In this document: positions 7,034 to 16,641 of the stretch, piece by piece | How positions within the stretch are numbered: the stretch's first letter is position 1 | Layout of the letters: each line of letters starts with the position of its first letter | Assembly: GCA_934168325.1 (NCBI GenBank) | Contig: CAKPNG010000019.1 | Location: 1-30,013 of the forward strand | Length of the DNA: 30,013 nt | Direction: 5' to 3' | Origin: an uncultured Bacilli bacterium | GTDB taxonomy: Bacteria > Bacillota_I > Bacilli_A > RFN20 > CAG-826 | Made by a program: the position numbers and the translations under genes | The notes under the pieces: model-generated | What the model saw: only the letters and a program-made list of their open reading frames with translations | Databases searched by the model: none | What the model was told of the DNA's origin: nothing

Positions 7034-7969
7034 ATGGAAAAATATATTTCGTTAAGAAGGACAAAAAAATATAATAAGTTCACTAAATTTCTTAGTGCTA
7101 ACTATGTTGGCTGGTTATTTAACCTTCCTTTAGTTATTGGCTTACTTATTTTTACTGCTCTTCCAATGATACTTTCTCTTTTTTATTCTTTTAATGATAC
7201 AAAAATTGGATTTGATGGACTTAATTGTACATGGATTGGTCTAGGTAATTATATAAGAATATTCCAAGATGATGAAATGGGTCTTATTGCTAAAAATACA
7301 GTTATATTCTCATTAATTAGTGTTCCATTAAATCTAGTTTTATCTTACTTTTTAGCTTTATTAGTTAATATGAAATTTAAATATACTAAATTCTTTAGAG
7401 TTATGTATTATCTTCCTGTTATTATTCCTGCTGTTGTTAGTGGATTATTATGGAAAGATCTTACAGATTCTACTTTTGGTATTTTTAATAAAATTATTAA
7501 AGCTTTTGGTGGAGAGAATTTCCCATTCTTCCAAAGTGCAAAAACTGCGATGTTCTCATTAATTTTCATGAATTGTTGGGGAGTTGGTGGTGGAATGGTT
7601 CTCTGGTTAAGTGCTTTTAAAAATATTCCTAAGAGTTTATATGAAGCTGCTAAAGTTGAAGGTGCTAATGCTTGGCAAAGATTTTATAAAATTACCTTGC
7701 CTTTATCAACTCCAATGATTTTCTATAATGCAGTTATGTCTATTATTGGTACTTTACAATATAATGGAACACTTACTATTGCTTCAAATAATGGTAAAGG
7801 TGTTGATAATTCTTTATATCTTTATGGTGTTAAAGTTTGGTTTGAAGCATTTAGAAGTGGTGATATTGGATACGGTGCTGCTTTAAGCTGGTTATTATTT
7901 ATAATAGTTGCAATATTAACATTTATTCTTTTTACAACAAGTAAATGGGTACATTATCAAGAGGATTAG
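7034..7969 (+). CDS. ABC sugar transporter permease, MalF/UgpA type
   Basis: A 311-residue integral membrane protein with six predicted helices. The first hydrophobic segment is at residues 28-52, and the cytoplasmic coupling helix with the EAA motif is at 203-222 (YEAAKVEGANAW, ending in LPL). This is the usual layout of the first permease of a carbohydrate-uptake transporter-1 system. It sits 32 bp after the binding protein and its stop codon lies 2 bases before the start of the second permease. Confidence 0.94.
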   Translation: MEKYISLRRTKKYNKFTKFLSANYVGWLFNLPLVIGLLIFTALPMILSLFYSFNDTKIGFDGLNCTWIGLGNYIRIFQDDEMGLIAKNTVIFSLISVPLNLVLSYFLALLVNMKFKYTKFFRVMYYLPVIIPAVVSGLLWKDLTDSTFGIFNKIIKAFGGENFPFFQSAKTAMFSLIFMNCWGVGGGMVLWLSAFKNIPKSLYEAAKVEGANAWQRFYKITLPLSTPMIFYNAVMSIIGTLQYNGTLTIASNNGKGVDNSLYLYGVKVWFEAFRSGDIGYGAALSWLLFIIVAILTFILFTTSKWVHYQED

Positions 7970-7971
7970 TT

Positions 7972-8868
7972 ATGGTATTTCAAGATGTATTAACATTTAA
8001 AGCAAGAAGAAAAAATGATATTCAAAGAGGATGGAATAAAGGAAAAGTATGGTTGTTCCTCCTTATTATGATAATTATAGGTATAGTTTTAGTTTTCCCA
8101 TATTTTTATATGATTTGTAAATCACTTATGGATGAAAACGAAGTTATTGATCCTAATGTCCCTATTTTTCCTAAAGATCCTCAATGGAGTAACTATTGGA
8201 AATTATTTACTGAATCAGGATATGCTAAAGCTACTCTTAATTCATTAATAGTTTGCTTATTTAATGCTATTGCTGTACCATTATCAGCTTCTTTAATTGC
8301 ATTCTCTTTTGCTAAATGTCGTTGGAAAGGTCGTAATGTAATGTTTGCTTTAATGATGTTTACAACGATGTTACCAGCTGTAGCTACTCAAATTCCACTT
8401 TATGTTATGTATTCTCAATGGGGTTGGATTGATACTTTATTCCCATTAACTTTACCTAATTTATTTGGTGGTGGTGCTAGTTATATCTTCTTATTAAGAC
8501 AATATATGATGGGTATTCCTAATGATATGGAAGATGCAGCTAAAATTGATGGCGCTAATCCATTTAGAATTTATTGGAATATTATTTTACCTAATTGTAA
8601 ACCTATATTAATTTATGTTGCTATCACTGTAATTATTACTAATTGGGGTGATTATTATGGACCTCTTGTCTTTATGACTAGTGATAATGCTCCTTATACT
8701 TTAGCTTATTTAATTTATAAGAATTCTACTGAAGGAGAAGCAGCTAGTCAATTAGCAGCGATCCGTATGGCAGGTGGTGTATTTATGACTATATTACCAG
8801 CTATTATATTTACATTCTTCCAAAGACAATTAACTGAAGGTGTCTTAACTAGTGGCTTGAAAGGATAA
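7972..8868 (+). CDS. ABC sugar transporter permease, MalG/UgpE type
   Basis: A 298-residue second permease with a long first transmembrane helix at 27-48 and an EAA coupling motif at 186-211 (MEDAAKIDGANPF, then ILP). ATG 7972 is chosen because GAGGA at 7961-7965 is correctly spaced for it; an upstream in-frame codon at 7945 would overlap the first permease by 25 bases without any advantage. With the first permease and the MsmK-like ATPase at 21331 it makes a complete importer. Confidence 0.93.
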   Translation: MVFQDVLTFKARRKNDIQRGWNKGKVWLFLLIMIIIGIVLVFPYFYMICKSLMDENEVIDPNVPIFPKDPQWSNYWKLFTESGYAKATLNSLIVCLFNAIAVPLSASLIAFSFAKCRWKGRNVMFALMMFTTMLPAVATQIPLYVMYSQWGWIDTLFPLTLPNLFGGGASYIFLLRQYMMGIPNDMEDAAKIDGANPFRIYWNIILPNCKPILIYVAITVIITNWGDYYGPLVFMTSDNAPYTLAYLIYKNSTEGEAASQLAAIRMAGGVFMTILPAIIFTFFQRQLTEGVLTSGLKG

Positions 8869-8873
8869 TAATT

Positions 8874-10679
8874 ATGAAATTAAAAAATGTAATTCCATAT
8901 TGTGCTTTATGTTTATTTACCATTACTAGTTGTAATAAAAATAATATTAATAGAATAGAAGATACTAGAGAATTATCTATTGAAGATAGAACTATTAATA
9001 GTTTAACTGGTGTTGATGCTTTAAATAGATTGATTAATCCTACTGATAATCAAATAAGTAAGCGTCAATTAGGTGTATTTTATCATGTTTGGCATGGTAC
9101 TCATAACACTCCATGTGATGATATTAGTTCGACTTATAATATTACTAATTTATTAGAAAATAATCCTGATGAATTAAATAATCCTAGTATACATACTAAA
9201 AATTTCCATTATTGGGGTGAACCTTTATATGGATATTATAATAGTGCTGATCCATGGGTTATTACTAAACATATTGAAATATTAACTGCTTGTGGTGTTG
9301 ATTATTTAGCTTATGATTTAACTAATAGTGTCGTTTATCCTAAGGCTATTAATAGTATATTTGAAATATTAGAGAAATTTCAAAAACAAGGATTTAAAGT
9401 TCCTAAAGTTGTTTTTATTACTCGTACTGGTAGTGGTGGAGTTATTAATCAAGCTTATTCTAGTTGGTATAAAGAAGGTAAATATAAGTCTTTATGGTAT
9501 TCTTTAGATAATAAAAAACCTTTAATTGTTGGAATTAAAGGAGAAGTAGCTAAGTTAGATAATGGTCAAGAATTATTAGATTTCTTTGATATTAGAGATA
9601 TAGTTTGGCCTACTGACCCTCGTCAAGATTATGAAGGATTCCCTTGGATGGATTGGAATTATCCTCAAAATAATTATAGTGGAACAATGGTTGTTTCTTT
9701 AGCTCAACATCCTGGTATGAGAATGAGTGATCAAGAAGAATCTAATAGAGGTAGAGGTTTTGATTATTCAAATTTTAAAAATGATTCAAATAAAGTTAAT
9801 GAAGGTAGTAATTTTGAATCTCAATTTAATACTGTTATAAATGCTAATATTGAAGCAAGTAAGAATGTAGATCCTGATTTAGAAGTTAATAATGTATTTG
9901 TTACTGGTTTTAATGAATGGATTGCTCAAAAATTAATTGATGGAGCAGGTAGAGTTTATTTTGTTGATACATATAATGAAGAATATTCTAGAGATATTGA
10001 GATGATGAAAGGTGGATATGGCGATAATTATGTCCTCCAACTTGCTAGATTAAATAGAGTTTATAAATATGAAGAAGCTAAACATTATGAATATGATATG
10101 CATACTATTAATATTAGTGATAATGATTTAACTGATTGGGATAAAGTTAAACATATTTATAAAGATTTTGAAGATGATGCAATAAGTAGAAATTATTTAT
10201 CTAGTGATCAAAGACATTATTTAACTAATGATACTAATCGTAATGATATAAGTAAGACTTATGTTACTCATGATAAAAATAATTTATATATTAGAGTAGA
10301 TACTGTTAATAATATTACTTCTAGAAATAGTGATGATAAATGTTTTATGAATGTATTTATTAATACTAATAAGAATAAAGATACATTTATGGGTTTTGAT
10401 TATGTCATTAATAGAACTCAAAATGGTGATAAATGTTCGATTGAAAGACTTAAAAATGGATTTAAGACATCTAATACAAAATATCAAGCTAAGATTAATA
10501 TTTCTAATAATGTAATGGAAATAAGTATTCCTTTAAAAGCTTTAAATATTAATAAAGATGAGATGAATATCTCAATTAAAGTTACTGATAATGTTATTAA
10601 TCAAGAAGATGAAATGAATTATTACATTAATGGAGATTGTGCTCCTATTGGTAGATTGGGGTATAGTTATGGCTATTAA
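8874..10679 (+). CDS. Lipoprotein TIM-barrel protein, GH71/GH99/WbsX-like, with CBM9-like C-terminus (copy 1)
   Basis: A 601-residue lipoprotein (lipobox TITSC, Cys20). Residues 64-400 resemble the GH99-like/GH71-like/WbsX barrel, with GVFYHVWHG at 67-75, WGEPLYGYYNSADPW at 114-128, GVDYLAYDLTN at 141-151 and the conserved FNEW at 346-349, in which Glu348 is a plausible catalytic acid. Residues 410-601 look like a family-9 carbohydrate-binding/DOMON-like beta domain (VTHDKNNLYIRVD). The substrate is unknown; context suggests an exo- or endo-acting glycosidase on a rhamnose-containing polymer. It starts 5 bp after the permease and its last codons overlap the next gene, a paralogue. The family assignment is from pattern recognition, not a search. 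Confidence 0.7.
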   Translation: MKLKNVIPYCALCLFTITSCNKNNINRIEDTRELSIEDRTINSLTGVDALNRLINPTDNQISKRQLGVFYHVWHGTHNTPCDDISSTYNITNLLENNPDELNNPSIHTKNFHYWGEPLYGYYNSADPWVITKHIEILTACGVDYLAYDLTNSVVYPKAINSIFEILEKFQKQGFKVPKVVFITRTGSGGVINQAYSSWYKEGKYKSLWYSLDNKKPLIVGIKGEVAKLDNGQELLDFFDIRDIVWPTDPRQDYEGFPWMDWNYPQNNYSGTMVVSLAQHPGMRMSDQEESNRGRGFDYSNFKNDSNKVNEGSNFESQFNTVINANIEASKNVDPDLEVNNVFVTGFNEWIAQKLIDGAGRVYFVDTYNEEYSRDIEMMKGGYGDNYVLQLARLNRVYKYEEAKHYEYDMHTINISDNDLTDWDKVKHIYKDFEDDAISRNYLSSDQRHYLTNDTNRNDISKTYVTHDKNNLYIRVDTVNNITSRNSDDKCFMNVFINTNKNKDTFMGFDYVINRTQNGDKCSIERLKNGFKTSNTKYQAKINISNNVMEISIPLKALNINKDEMNISIKVTDNVINQEDEMNYYINGDCAPIGRLGYSYGY

Positions 10680-12483
10680 AAAATATAAGAGATTTTTAGT
10701 TTTTCCCTTATTAATGGGATTAATTTCTAGCTGTGGAAATAATAATGAGGGTAATAATTCTATGAAAGATAATCGTAATTTAAATGCAATTGACTATGCT
10801 TTTAATAATTTATGTGGTGAAGATGCTTTAGGAAGAGTAGTTAATAAAGTTAATAAGATTAAATCAGATAAAACTAGATATGTAGGTTTATGGTATTCTG
10901 TATGGCTTGGTGGTCATAGATCTCAACAAAAAGCAATTTATGATATTACTAAACTTGAAGAAACTGAAGAAGGAATGTTAGCTTTAAAATCTACTGAACC
11001 TAATAGTTTATCTCAAGTTAATGAATTTCATTTTTGGGGTGAACCATTATATGGATATTATAATGCTCAAGATCCTTTTGTAATTACTAGACACATTGAA
11101 TTATTTATTAATGCTGGGATAGATTATTTATGTTTAGATGCTACTAATGATGTTATTTATCCTGATGCTACTTATCAATTATTAGATTTATTAATGGCTT
11201 ATCAAAATCAAGGATATAATGTTCCTAAGATTGTATTTTATACTAATAGTAATAGTGGTAGTACTGTTGATAAATTATGGTATAAATTTTATCAAAATGG
11301 TAAATATCAAGATGTTATGTTTTCTCCAAATGGAAAACCTTTAATTATTGGTATTACTAAAAATAATAATAAAGCTAGTGATCAAACTAAATATAGTCCA
11401 TTTACTAATTTTATTGCTGATGAATATTTAGAAAGATTTGATGTTAAAGAATCTGAATGGCCTAATGGTGACCATAATGAAAATAGTATTCCTTGGATGA
11501 GTTGGGAATATCCTCAAAGAGTACATAAAGAGACTAATTCGATATGTATTGATGTTGCTCAACATTCTCATAGTGTCATTTATGTATCTAGTGAAGATCC
11601 TGAATGTCATAGAGGTTATAACAATATAACTAAGAAAGTTGAAGGAGATTATACTAGCGGTCTTAGTTTTCAACAAATGTGGGATACTGCTTTAAAAGAT
11701 GTTGATAATAATATTAATAATGTACTTGTAACTTCATTTAATGAATGGATGGCAATTAAACAACCTAATGCTACTTTTGTTGACGTTTATGATAAAGTTT
11801 ATTCTAGAGATATAGAGATGATGAAAGGTGGATATAATGATAATTATTATATGCAACTTGTTAAAAACGTTAGAGAATTTAAATATGATCCATATATAAA
11901 ACATGATAAAGAAGAACATAGTATTAATATAAGTAAAGGTGTAGCTAAAGAGTGGAAAAATATTAAAACTCATTATCAAGATTTAGAAGGAGATGCACTT
12001 AATAGAAACTTTAAAGGTGCAGTTGATGGTCTTACTTATAAATCAAATTCTAAACGAAATGATATTAAATTAGTCAAAGTAACTCATGATAAGAATAATA
12101 TTTATTTCTATATTGAGTGTAGTGAAAATCTAACAAAATATGACGGTTCTGCAGAGAATTTTATGAATATCTTATTAAAAACAAAAGATAGCGATAAGAA
12201 TTTTATGGGCTGTAATGTTTTAATTAATCGTAAAATTAATGGTCATAAAGGAAGCGTTGAAATATCTAATGGTGGGTATGATTTTACTTCTGTAGATGAA
12301 GCTGATGTCTATATAGATGGTAATGTTATGCAAGTAAAAATACCACGTAGAAATATCGAAACTAATGAAACTTGTGATATTGAATTTAAAGTTTGTGATA
12401 ATGTTACAGATTATAAAGATGTAATGGATTATTACGTTACAGGTGATGTTATGCCTTTAGGGAGACTTAGATATGGCTATTAA
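10669..12483 (+). CDS. Lipoprotein TIM-barrel protein, GH71/GH99/WbsX-like, with CBM9-like C-terminus (copy 2)
   Basis: A 604-residue paralogue of the preceding protein with the same domain order. It has lipobox ISSC (Cys22), a barrel with FHFWGEPLYGYYNAQDP at about 120-136, IDYLCLDATN at 151-160 and FNEW at 357-360 (Glu359), and a C-terminal CBM9-like region from about 415. Identity to copy 1 is clear but far from complete, so the duplication is old and the two probably differ in linkage specificity. ATG 10669 is chosen because the lipoprotein signal begins there; its first 11 bases overlap the end of copy 1 (ATGGCTATTAA), implying translational coupling. Confidence 0.7.
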   Translation: MAIKKYKRFLVFPLLMGLISSCGNNNEGNNSMKDNRNLNAIDYAFNNLCGEDALGRVVNKVNKIKSDKTRYVGLWYSVWLGGHRSQQKAIYDITKLEETEEGMLALKSTEPNSLSQVNEFHFWGEPLYGYYNAQDPFVITRHIELFINAGIDYLCLDATNDVIYPDATYQLLDLLMAYQNQGYNVPKIVFYTNSNSGSTVDKLWYKFYQNGKYQDVMFSPNGKPLIIGITKNNNKASDQTKYSPFTNFIADEYLERFDVKESEWPNGDHNENSIPWMSWEYPQRVHKETNSICIDVAQHSHSVIYVSSEDPECHRGYNNITKKVEGDYTSGLSFQQMWDTALKDVDNNINNVLVTSFNEWMAIKQPNATFVDVYDKVYSRDIEMMKGGYNDNYYMQLVKNVREFKYDPYIKHDKEEHSINISKGVAKEWKNIKTHYQDLEGDALNRNFKGAVDGLTYKSNSKRNDIKLVKVTHDKNNIYFYIECSENLTKYDGSAENFMNILLKTKDSDKNFMGCNVLINRKINGHKGSVEISNGGYDFTSVDEADVYIDGNVMQVKIPRRNIETNETCDIEFKVCDNVTDYKDVMDYYVTGDVMPLGRLRYGY

Positions 12484-13696
12484 AAATATAATTAAATTAT
12501 TATTTCCACTTTTTATATTGACATCTTGTGGTGGTAATAAAATAGAAGAAAATAAGGATAGAGTTATGCATAATTATTCAGTTTATAATGATGGAGTTCA
12601 ATTTGATGCTTCTTTATGGAATAATCCAGCTTATAAAAATGAAGAATCAAAAGATAAAGATGAATTTATAAAAGCTATTTATATTAGAAGCGATTATAAA
12701 GATACTGAATCTTATGCTTTTGCTTATTTAGGATATCCTGAAGTTAAAAAAGATAAATATCCTGCAGTTTTATTACTTCATGGTGGTGGAGGAACTGCTT
12801 ATTACGAATGGGTTAAAGAATGGAATAAAAGAGGATATATTGCTTTAGCTATTGATTTAGAAGGTCATACTCCTAAAGATAGTGGTACTTTAGGTAGTGC
12901 TCCAAATGATTTATATGAAAAAAGTCCATATTTAGCACCTCATAATCAAAATTTAGCAGATGAAAATGAAGATTTAACTAAAACTTGGTTATATTATGCA
13001 TGTAAAACAGCTATTATTGGTAATTCTTTATTACATAATTTAGATAAAGTAGATAAAAATAAAATTGGTGTTTGTGGAGTTAGTTGGGGTGGATTTATTA
13101 CTTCAATTATTACTGGTTATGATGATCGTTTTGCTTTCTCTTTACCAATATATTGTACAGTTGGCCAAGAAGATAGTGGAACTCCAATAGGTGAATATGT
13201 TAAAAGTCATCCAACATTTAAAGTATTCGATAAAATTGAACCTTTATTAGAAATTAATACCCCACTTCATTATTTTGTAAGTGGTAAAGATAAATTTGCT
13301 AATCCATTTAAAGCTAGTAACTTTATTTTAGATATGAAAAATAGTGGAATGAGTGTATATCCTGATTTATTACATTCTCAATTCCATGCTACAGCTTTAA
13401 CTGATCCTTATATATATGCAGATAGATTATTAGCTAATTATAAAGAAATTAAATTAGATTTATCTAATGATAAAGTCATTATTAATAATGATAGTGGAAT
13501 AAAGATAAATTCAATTAATTTATATACAACAGATGAAAATTTACCATCAACATCAACTAGATGGTTAGAAGAAGAATTAACTATAAATAAAGATAATTCT
13601 TGTTCATTTACTTTGGATTCAGATACTTCTTATTACTATGTCTCTATTCTTGATGAAAAGGGCGTAATAACAAGTTCAAAAGTATTGAAATTATAG
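12473..13696 (+). CDS. Lipoprotein alpha/beta-hydrolase, probable carbohydrate esterase
   Basis: A 407-residue lipoprotein (lipobox LTSC, Cys19). The alpha/beta-hydrolase domain spans about 65-325, with an oxyanion-hole strand LLLHGGGG at 100-107, nucleophile elbow GVSWGG (Ser204), an acid candidate in SGKDKF (Asp273) and His301 or His305 as the catalytic base. Residues 330-407 form a small Ig-like beta domain. The family includes acetyl-xylan esterases and dienelactone-hydrolase-like enzymes; a deacylase acting on glycan substituents fits the operon, but the substrate is unproved. It overlaps the upstream gene by 11 bases through the same ATGGCTATTAA junction as seen at 10669. Confidence 0.8.
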   Translation: MAIKNIIKLLFPLFILTSCGGNKIEENKDRVMHNYSVYNDGVQFDASLWNNPAYKNEESKDKDEFIKAIYIRSDYKDTESYAFAYLGYPEVKKDKYPAVLLLHGGGGTAYYEWVKEWNKRGYIALAIDLEGHTPKDSGTLGSAPNDLYEKSPYLAPHNQNLADENEDLTKTWLYYACKTAIIGNSLLHNLDKVDKNKIGVCGVSWGGFITSIITGYDDRFAFSLPIYCTVGQEDSGTPIGEYVKSHPTFKVFDKIEPLLEINTPLHYFVSGKDKFANPFKASNFILDMKNSGMSVYPDLLHSQFHATALTDPYIYADRLLANYKEIKLDLSNDKVIINNDSGIKINSINLYTTDENLPSTSTRWLEEELTINKDNSCSFTLDSDTSYYYVSILDEKGVITSSKVLKL

Positions 13697-13721
13697 ATAG
13701 ATAATTAAAGGAGAAAATAAT

Positions 13722-16595
13722 ATGAAAAAGTTATCAATTCTAACCTTATCAGTATCAGCTATGATGATTATTGCTGGTATTGGTGGAAGTGCTACTAGTG
13801 AAGTAGCTACAAGAATAGTAAGCCACAATGATACTATTTTAAAAGCAGCTGGGGATAATACTAATGTAACAGTTGCTAAAGTCTCAACTGGTGAAGGTGG
13901 CTGGCTTGGTAATACAGGTGTTATTTATATTCAATTAAATAACATTACAAAATCAAATGGTTTTGGTGTATTTTGTAGCGCTACTGTCGAAAATGAAAAT
14001 ATTCGTACATATAATAAATATGGTAACGAAGTAGCCTTAACATATCCAGTTGAAGGTTATGCAAATGGATTCATTATTAATAGAACAAAAGGCATGAATT
14101 ACAATAATTTTATAGTTTATGTTCCTAACACTTTTAGAGCAAAAATGGGTGATGCATGGCAAGGTACTTGTGATTATAATGGTGAAACTATTACAGTTAC
14201 AGAGGATGCTTATTACATTTGTAAACTTGCTGATGGTACTTCAGGAGAATGGGAAAAATTAGTTAATCCTACTTCAATTACATTAGATACAGCCGATAAA
14301 ACTGTAGGTTTGGGTGAAACATTTAAAGTCACTGCAACAACAGAAGGCACAACAAACGCTAATATTTTCTATAATAGTAGTGATACAAATATTATTGAAG
14401 TTGATGAAAACGGCAATGTTACAACTAAAGGTGCAGGTGAAGCTACTTTAACTGCAAACTGTGGTACTATGAAAAAATCTATTAAAGTAACAGTTACTAG
14501 TGAAGTTCCTTCAGTTCAAACTGGTATTAAAATTACTAGTGGAAAAACTATGGAAGTTTATCTTGGCCAAGATTATAAATTAAGCGATTTAAAAGCTGTT
14601 AAAGTTTATAATGATCGTCCAGAAGGTGAAGAAATTGAAATTACTGAAAGTATGATTAGTGGTACTTTCAATAAAAATGAAGCTGGTGAATATACTTTAA
14701 CTCTTACAAGTGACGGATTTACCGATACATTTAAAGTCACAGTTAAAGCTCCAGGAACAGTTGGAATTGCTAATTTACAAAAAGGTAATAACTTTGGTAA
14801 TAACTCACCTTGGGGAACTCAATTCTATTTCCAAGTTGATACAAAAGAACCTGATCAATATGTTAATGTTTCAGGTAGTGCTTTAGAAGATGTTAATAAT
14901 CATATTAAATTAAATGGAAAAGGTGGAATTTTAAAAGCTTTAAAATCATTCCATGGGCAAAGATATGAAATGTATTTCACTGATGAAGCTAAAAACAATT
15001 TAAAAGCTGGTGATGTCTTAACTTTAGCTAAAGGAACACCAATGTATTATTATAGTGGAACAGTTGATTCAAACTCTCAAGATCCTAATAATGATGGTGT
15101 CTTCCAAGCTAGGAATGTTTTAGATAAAGAATATAAATTTGTTTATACTGGTAAAGATTATGAACTTTATGTTGGTGAACCAACTGAATTAAATATTACC
15201 AATTCAACAATTAATGTCTCAATCGGTGAAGAAACTCAAATTAATTATAATGTTGGACCTAGCGGAACTTATGGTACACCTACATTTACTGGTTATGACG
15301 ATAATATAATTACTGTTACTAAAGATGGTAAAGTAAGTGGTGTTGCTACTGGTACTACAAAAATTACTGTTACTTTAGGAAGTATCGTTAAAGAAGTTAC
15401 AGTTAATTGTTTACCTGCAAAAACTATTAAGGGATTTAAGTTTACTAATATTCCTAATCCATTCTCAGTCGTTAAAGGTACTGAAAATTATGATATTACT
15501 GATAAATTAAAGACTGGTAAATTTGTCTTTGAAGATGATACAGAATCTGCTGAAACTCCAGTTGGTTCAGTTAAATTAAAGACAGCTATCGATACAAATA
15601 CTGTTGGTATTAGTAATATTGAAGTAGAAGTTACTGTTGATGGTAAAACTTATACTGCAACTATTAGCGTTGAAGTTTATGAATATTATGATCAAAAACC
15701 AAGTGAAGTAGCTATTGTTGATTGGTTTAATTACGCAGTATTCTTCCAATTCCCAAATACTTGTACAAATGCAGTTAATATTACTGGAAATAATCAATCT
15801 GAATTAGATGCACTAGCTTCTCAATATCCAAAGATTTCTTATACAAGAAAAGATGGCACAGAAGTTAAGATTACTGGCGGATATCAATTAGCTACTAATA
15901 TCGTTATCTTCCCTGAATTCTTAAATGAAGTTAAAGATGCTAAAGGTAATGTTACTCATGCTGCTATTAATGCAGATAATTATAATGCTGAAGGATATTA
16001 TCAAACTGGTGATTTATTAAAGATGGAAAAAGATACTCCTCTATATAAATGGACTGGTGGAAAAGGTGAACAAGATAAAGCAGTCGGCGATGGTGAATAT
16101 ATTATCGAAGGTTATGTTACTGAAACATTAGTTTATAAATATACTGGTTCAGTTTGGACATCTTGGATTGAATATACTGATATGGAAGTTCTTACTCCAA
16201 CTCTTGAAATTGAAGAAGGAAAGAATGGAACTATTAAAGCTAAGAGAATTCCAGATAATGCTACTCAAGGTGTATTTAGCTTTACTTCAAGTGATGAAAG
16301 TGTAGCTACAGTCAATGCTTATGGTGTTGTAAGAGGTATTAAAAAAGGTACTGCTACAATTACTATTACATTAAAAGATGAAGATGATCCATCAAAAACA
16401 AAGACTGGTACATGTGTTGTTACTGTTAAAGAAGGTGAAAAAGCTCCTGATAAACCAAATACAGAACCAACAGATAAAAAAGGTGGATGTGGAGGTAGTA
16501 TTATTGCTACATCAGCTATCTTATCAACATTAGCATTACTTGGTGTTGGTACTACTCTTACTATTTCTTATAAGAAAAGAAAAGAAGATAAATAA
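13722..16595 (+). CDS. Large surface protein with triplicated X/Ig-like modules and a GCGGS C-terminal anchor
   Basis: A 957-residue exported protein with a signal peptide at residues 1-25 or so. It is built from repeated modules. An unnamed domain of about 130-160 residues recurs at 47-180, 346-484 and 660-817, each followed by a Big_2-type Ig-like domain (183-258, 488-562, 823-902). The first two are also followed by a Big_3-like domain (265-342, 567-652). X copies 2 and 3 share patterns such as AGDVLTLAKGTPMYYYSG against TGDLLKMEKDTPLYKWTG. The end is a Lys/Pro/Glu-rich linker, GGCGGS at 921-926, a hydrophobic helix and the basic KKRKEDK. There is no catalytic motif that I recognise, so a glycan-binding or scaffold role is inferred. 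AAAGGAG precedes the start. Confidence 0.85.
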   Translation: MKKLSILTLSVSAMMIIAGIGGSATSEVATRIVSHNDTILKAAGDNTNVTVAKVSTGEGGWLGNTGVIYIQLNNITKSNGFGVFCSATVENENIRTYNKYGNEVALTYPVEGYANGFIINRTKGMNYNNFIVYVPNTFRAKMGDAWQGTCDYNGETITVTEDAYYICKLADGTSGEWEKLVNPTSITLDTADKTVGLGETFKVTATTEGTTNANIFYNSSDTNIIEVDENGNVTTKGAGEATLTANCGTMKKSIKVTVTSEVPSVQTGIKITSGKTMEVYLGQDYKLSDLKAVKVYNDRPEGEEIEITESMISGTFNKNEAGEYTLTLTSDGFTDTFKVTVKAPGTVGIANLQKGNNFGNNSPWGTQFYFQVDTKEPDQYVNVSGSALEDVNNHIKLNGKGGILKALKSFHGQRYEMYFTDEAKNNLKAGDVLTLAKGTPMYYYSGTVDSNSQDPNNDGVFQARNVLDKEYKFVYTGKDYELYVGEPTELNITNSTINVSIGEETQINYNVGPSGTYGTPTFTGYDDNIITVTKDGKVSGVATGTTKITVTLGSIVKEVTVNCLPAKTIKGFKFTNIPNPFSVVKGTENYDITDKLKTGKFVFEDDTESAETPVGSVKLKTAIDTNTVGISNIEVEVTVDGKTYTATISVEVYEYYDQKPSEVAIVDWFNYAVFFQFPNTCTNAVNITGNNQSELDALASQYPKISYTRKDGTEVKITGGYQLATNIVIFPEFLNEVKDAKGNVTHAAINADNYNAEGYYQTGDLLKMEKDTPLYKWTGGKGEQDKAVGDGEYIIEGYVTETLVYKYTGSVWTSWIEYTDMEVLTPTLEIEEGKNGTIKAKRIPDNATQGVFSFTSSDESVATVNAYGVVRGIKKGTATITITLKDEDDPSKTKTGTCVVTVKEGEKAPDKPNTEPTDKKGGCGGSIIATSAILSTLALLGVGTTLTISYKKRKEDK

Positions 16596-16641
16596 AATTT
16601 AAAAGTTTATTAAAAGATTATTATTTATAAAGGAATTATAT

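Noticed and set aside
11428..11979. Minus-strand open frames within the second barrel gene
   Set aside because: They are compositional shadows: Ile/Phe/Ser-rich products without motifs, opposite a strong coding frame.
16596..16641. Terminator between the Ig-like surface protein and the rhamnosidase
   Set aside because: The gap is AT-rich but forms no convincing GC-containing stem followed by a U-tract.
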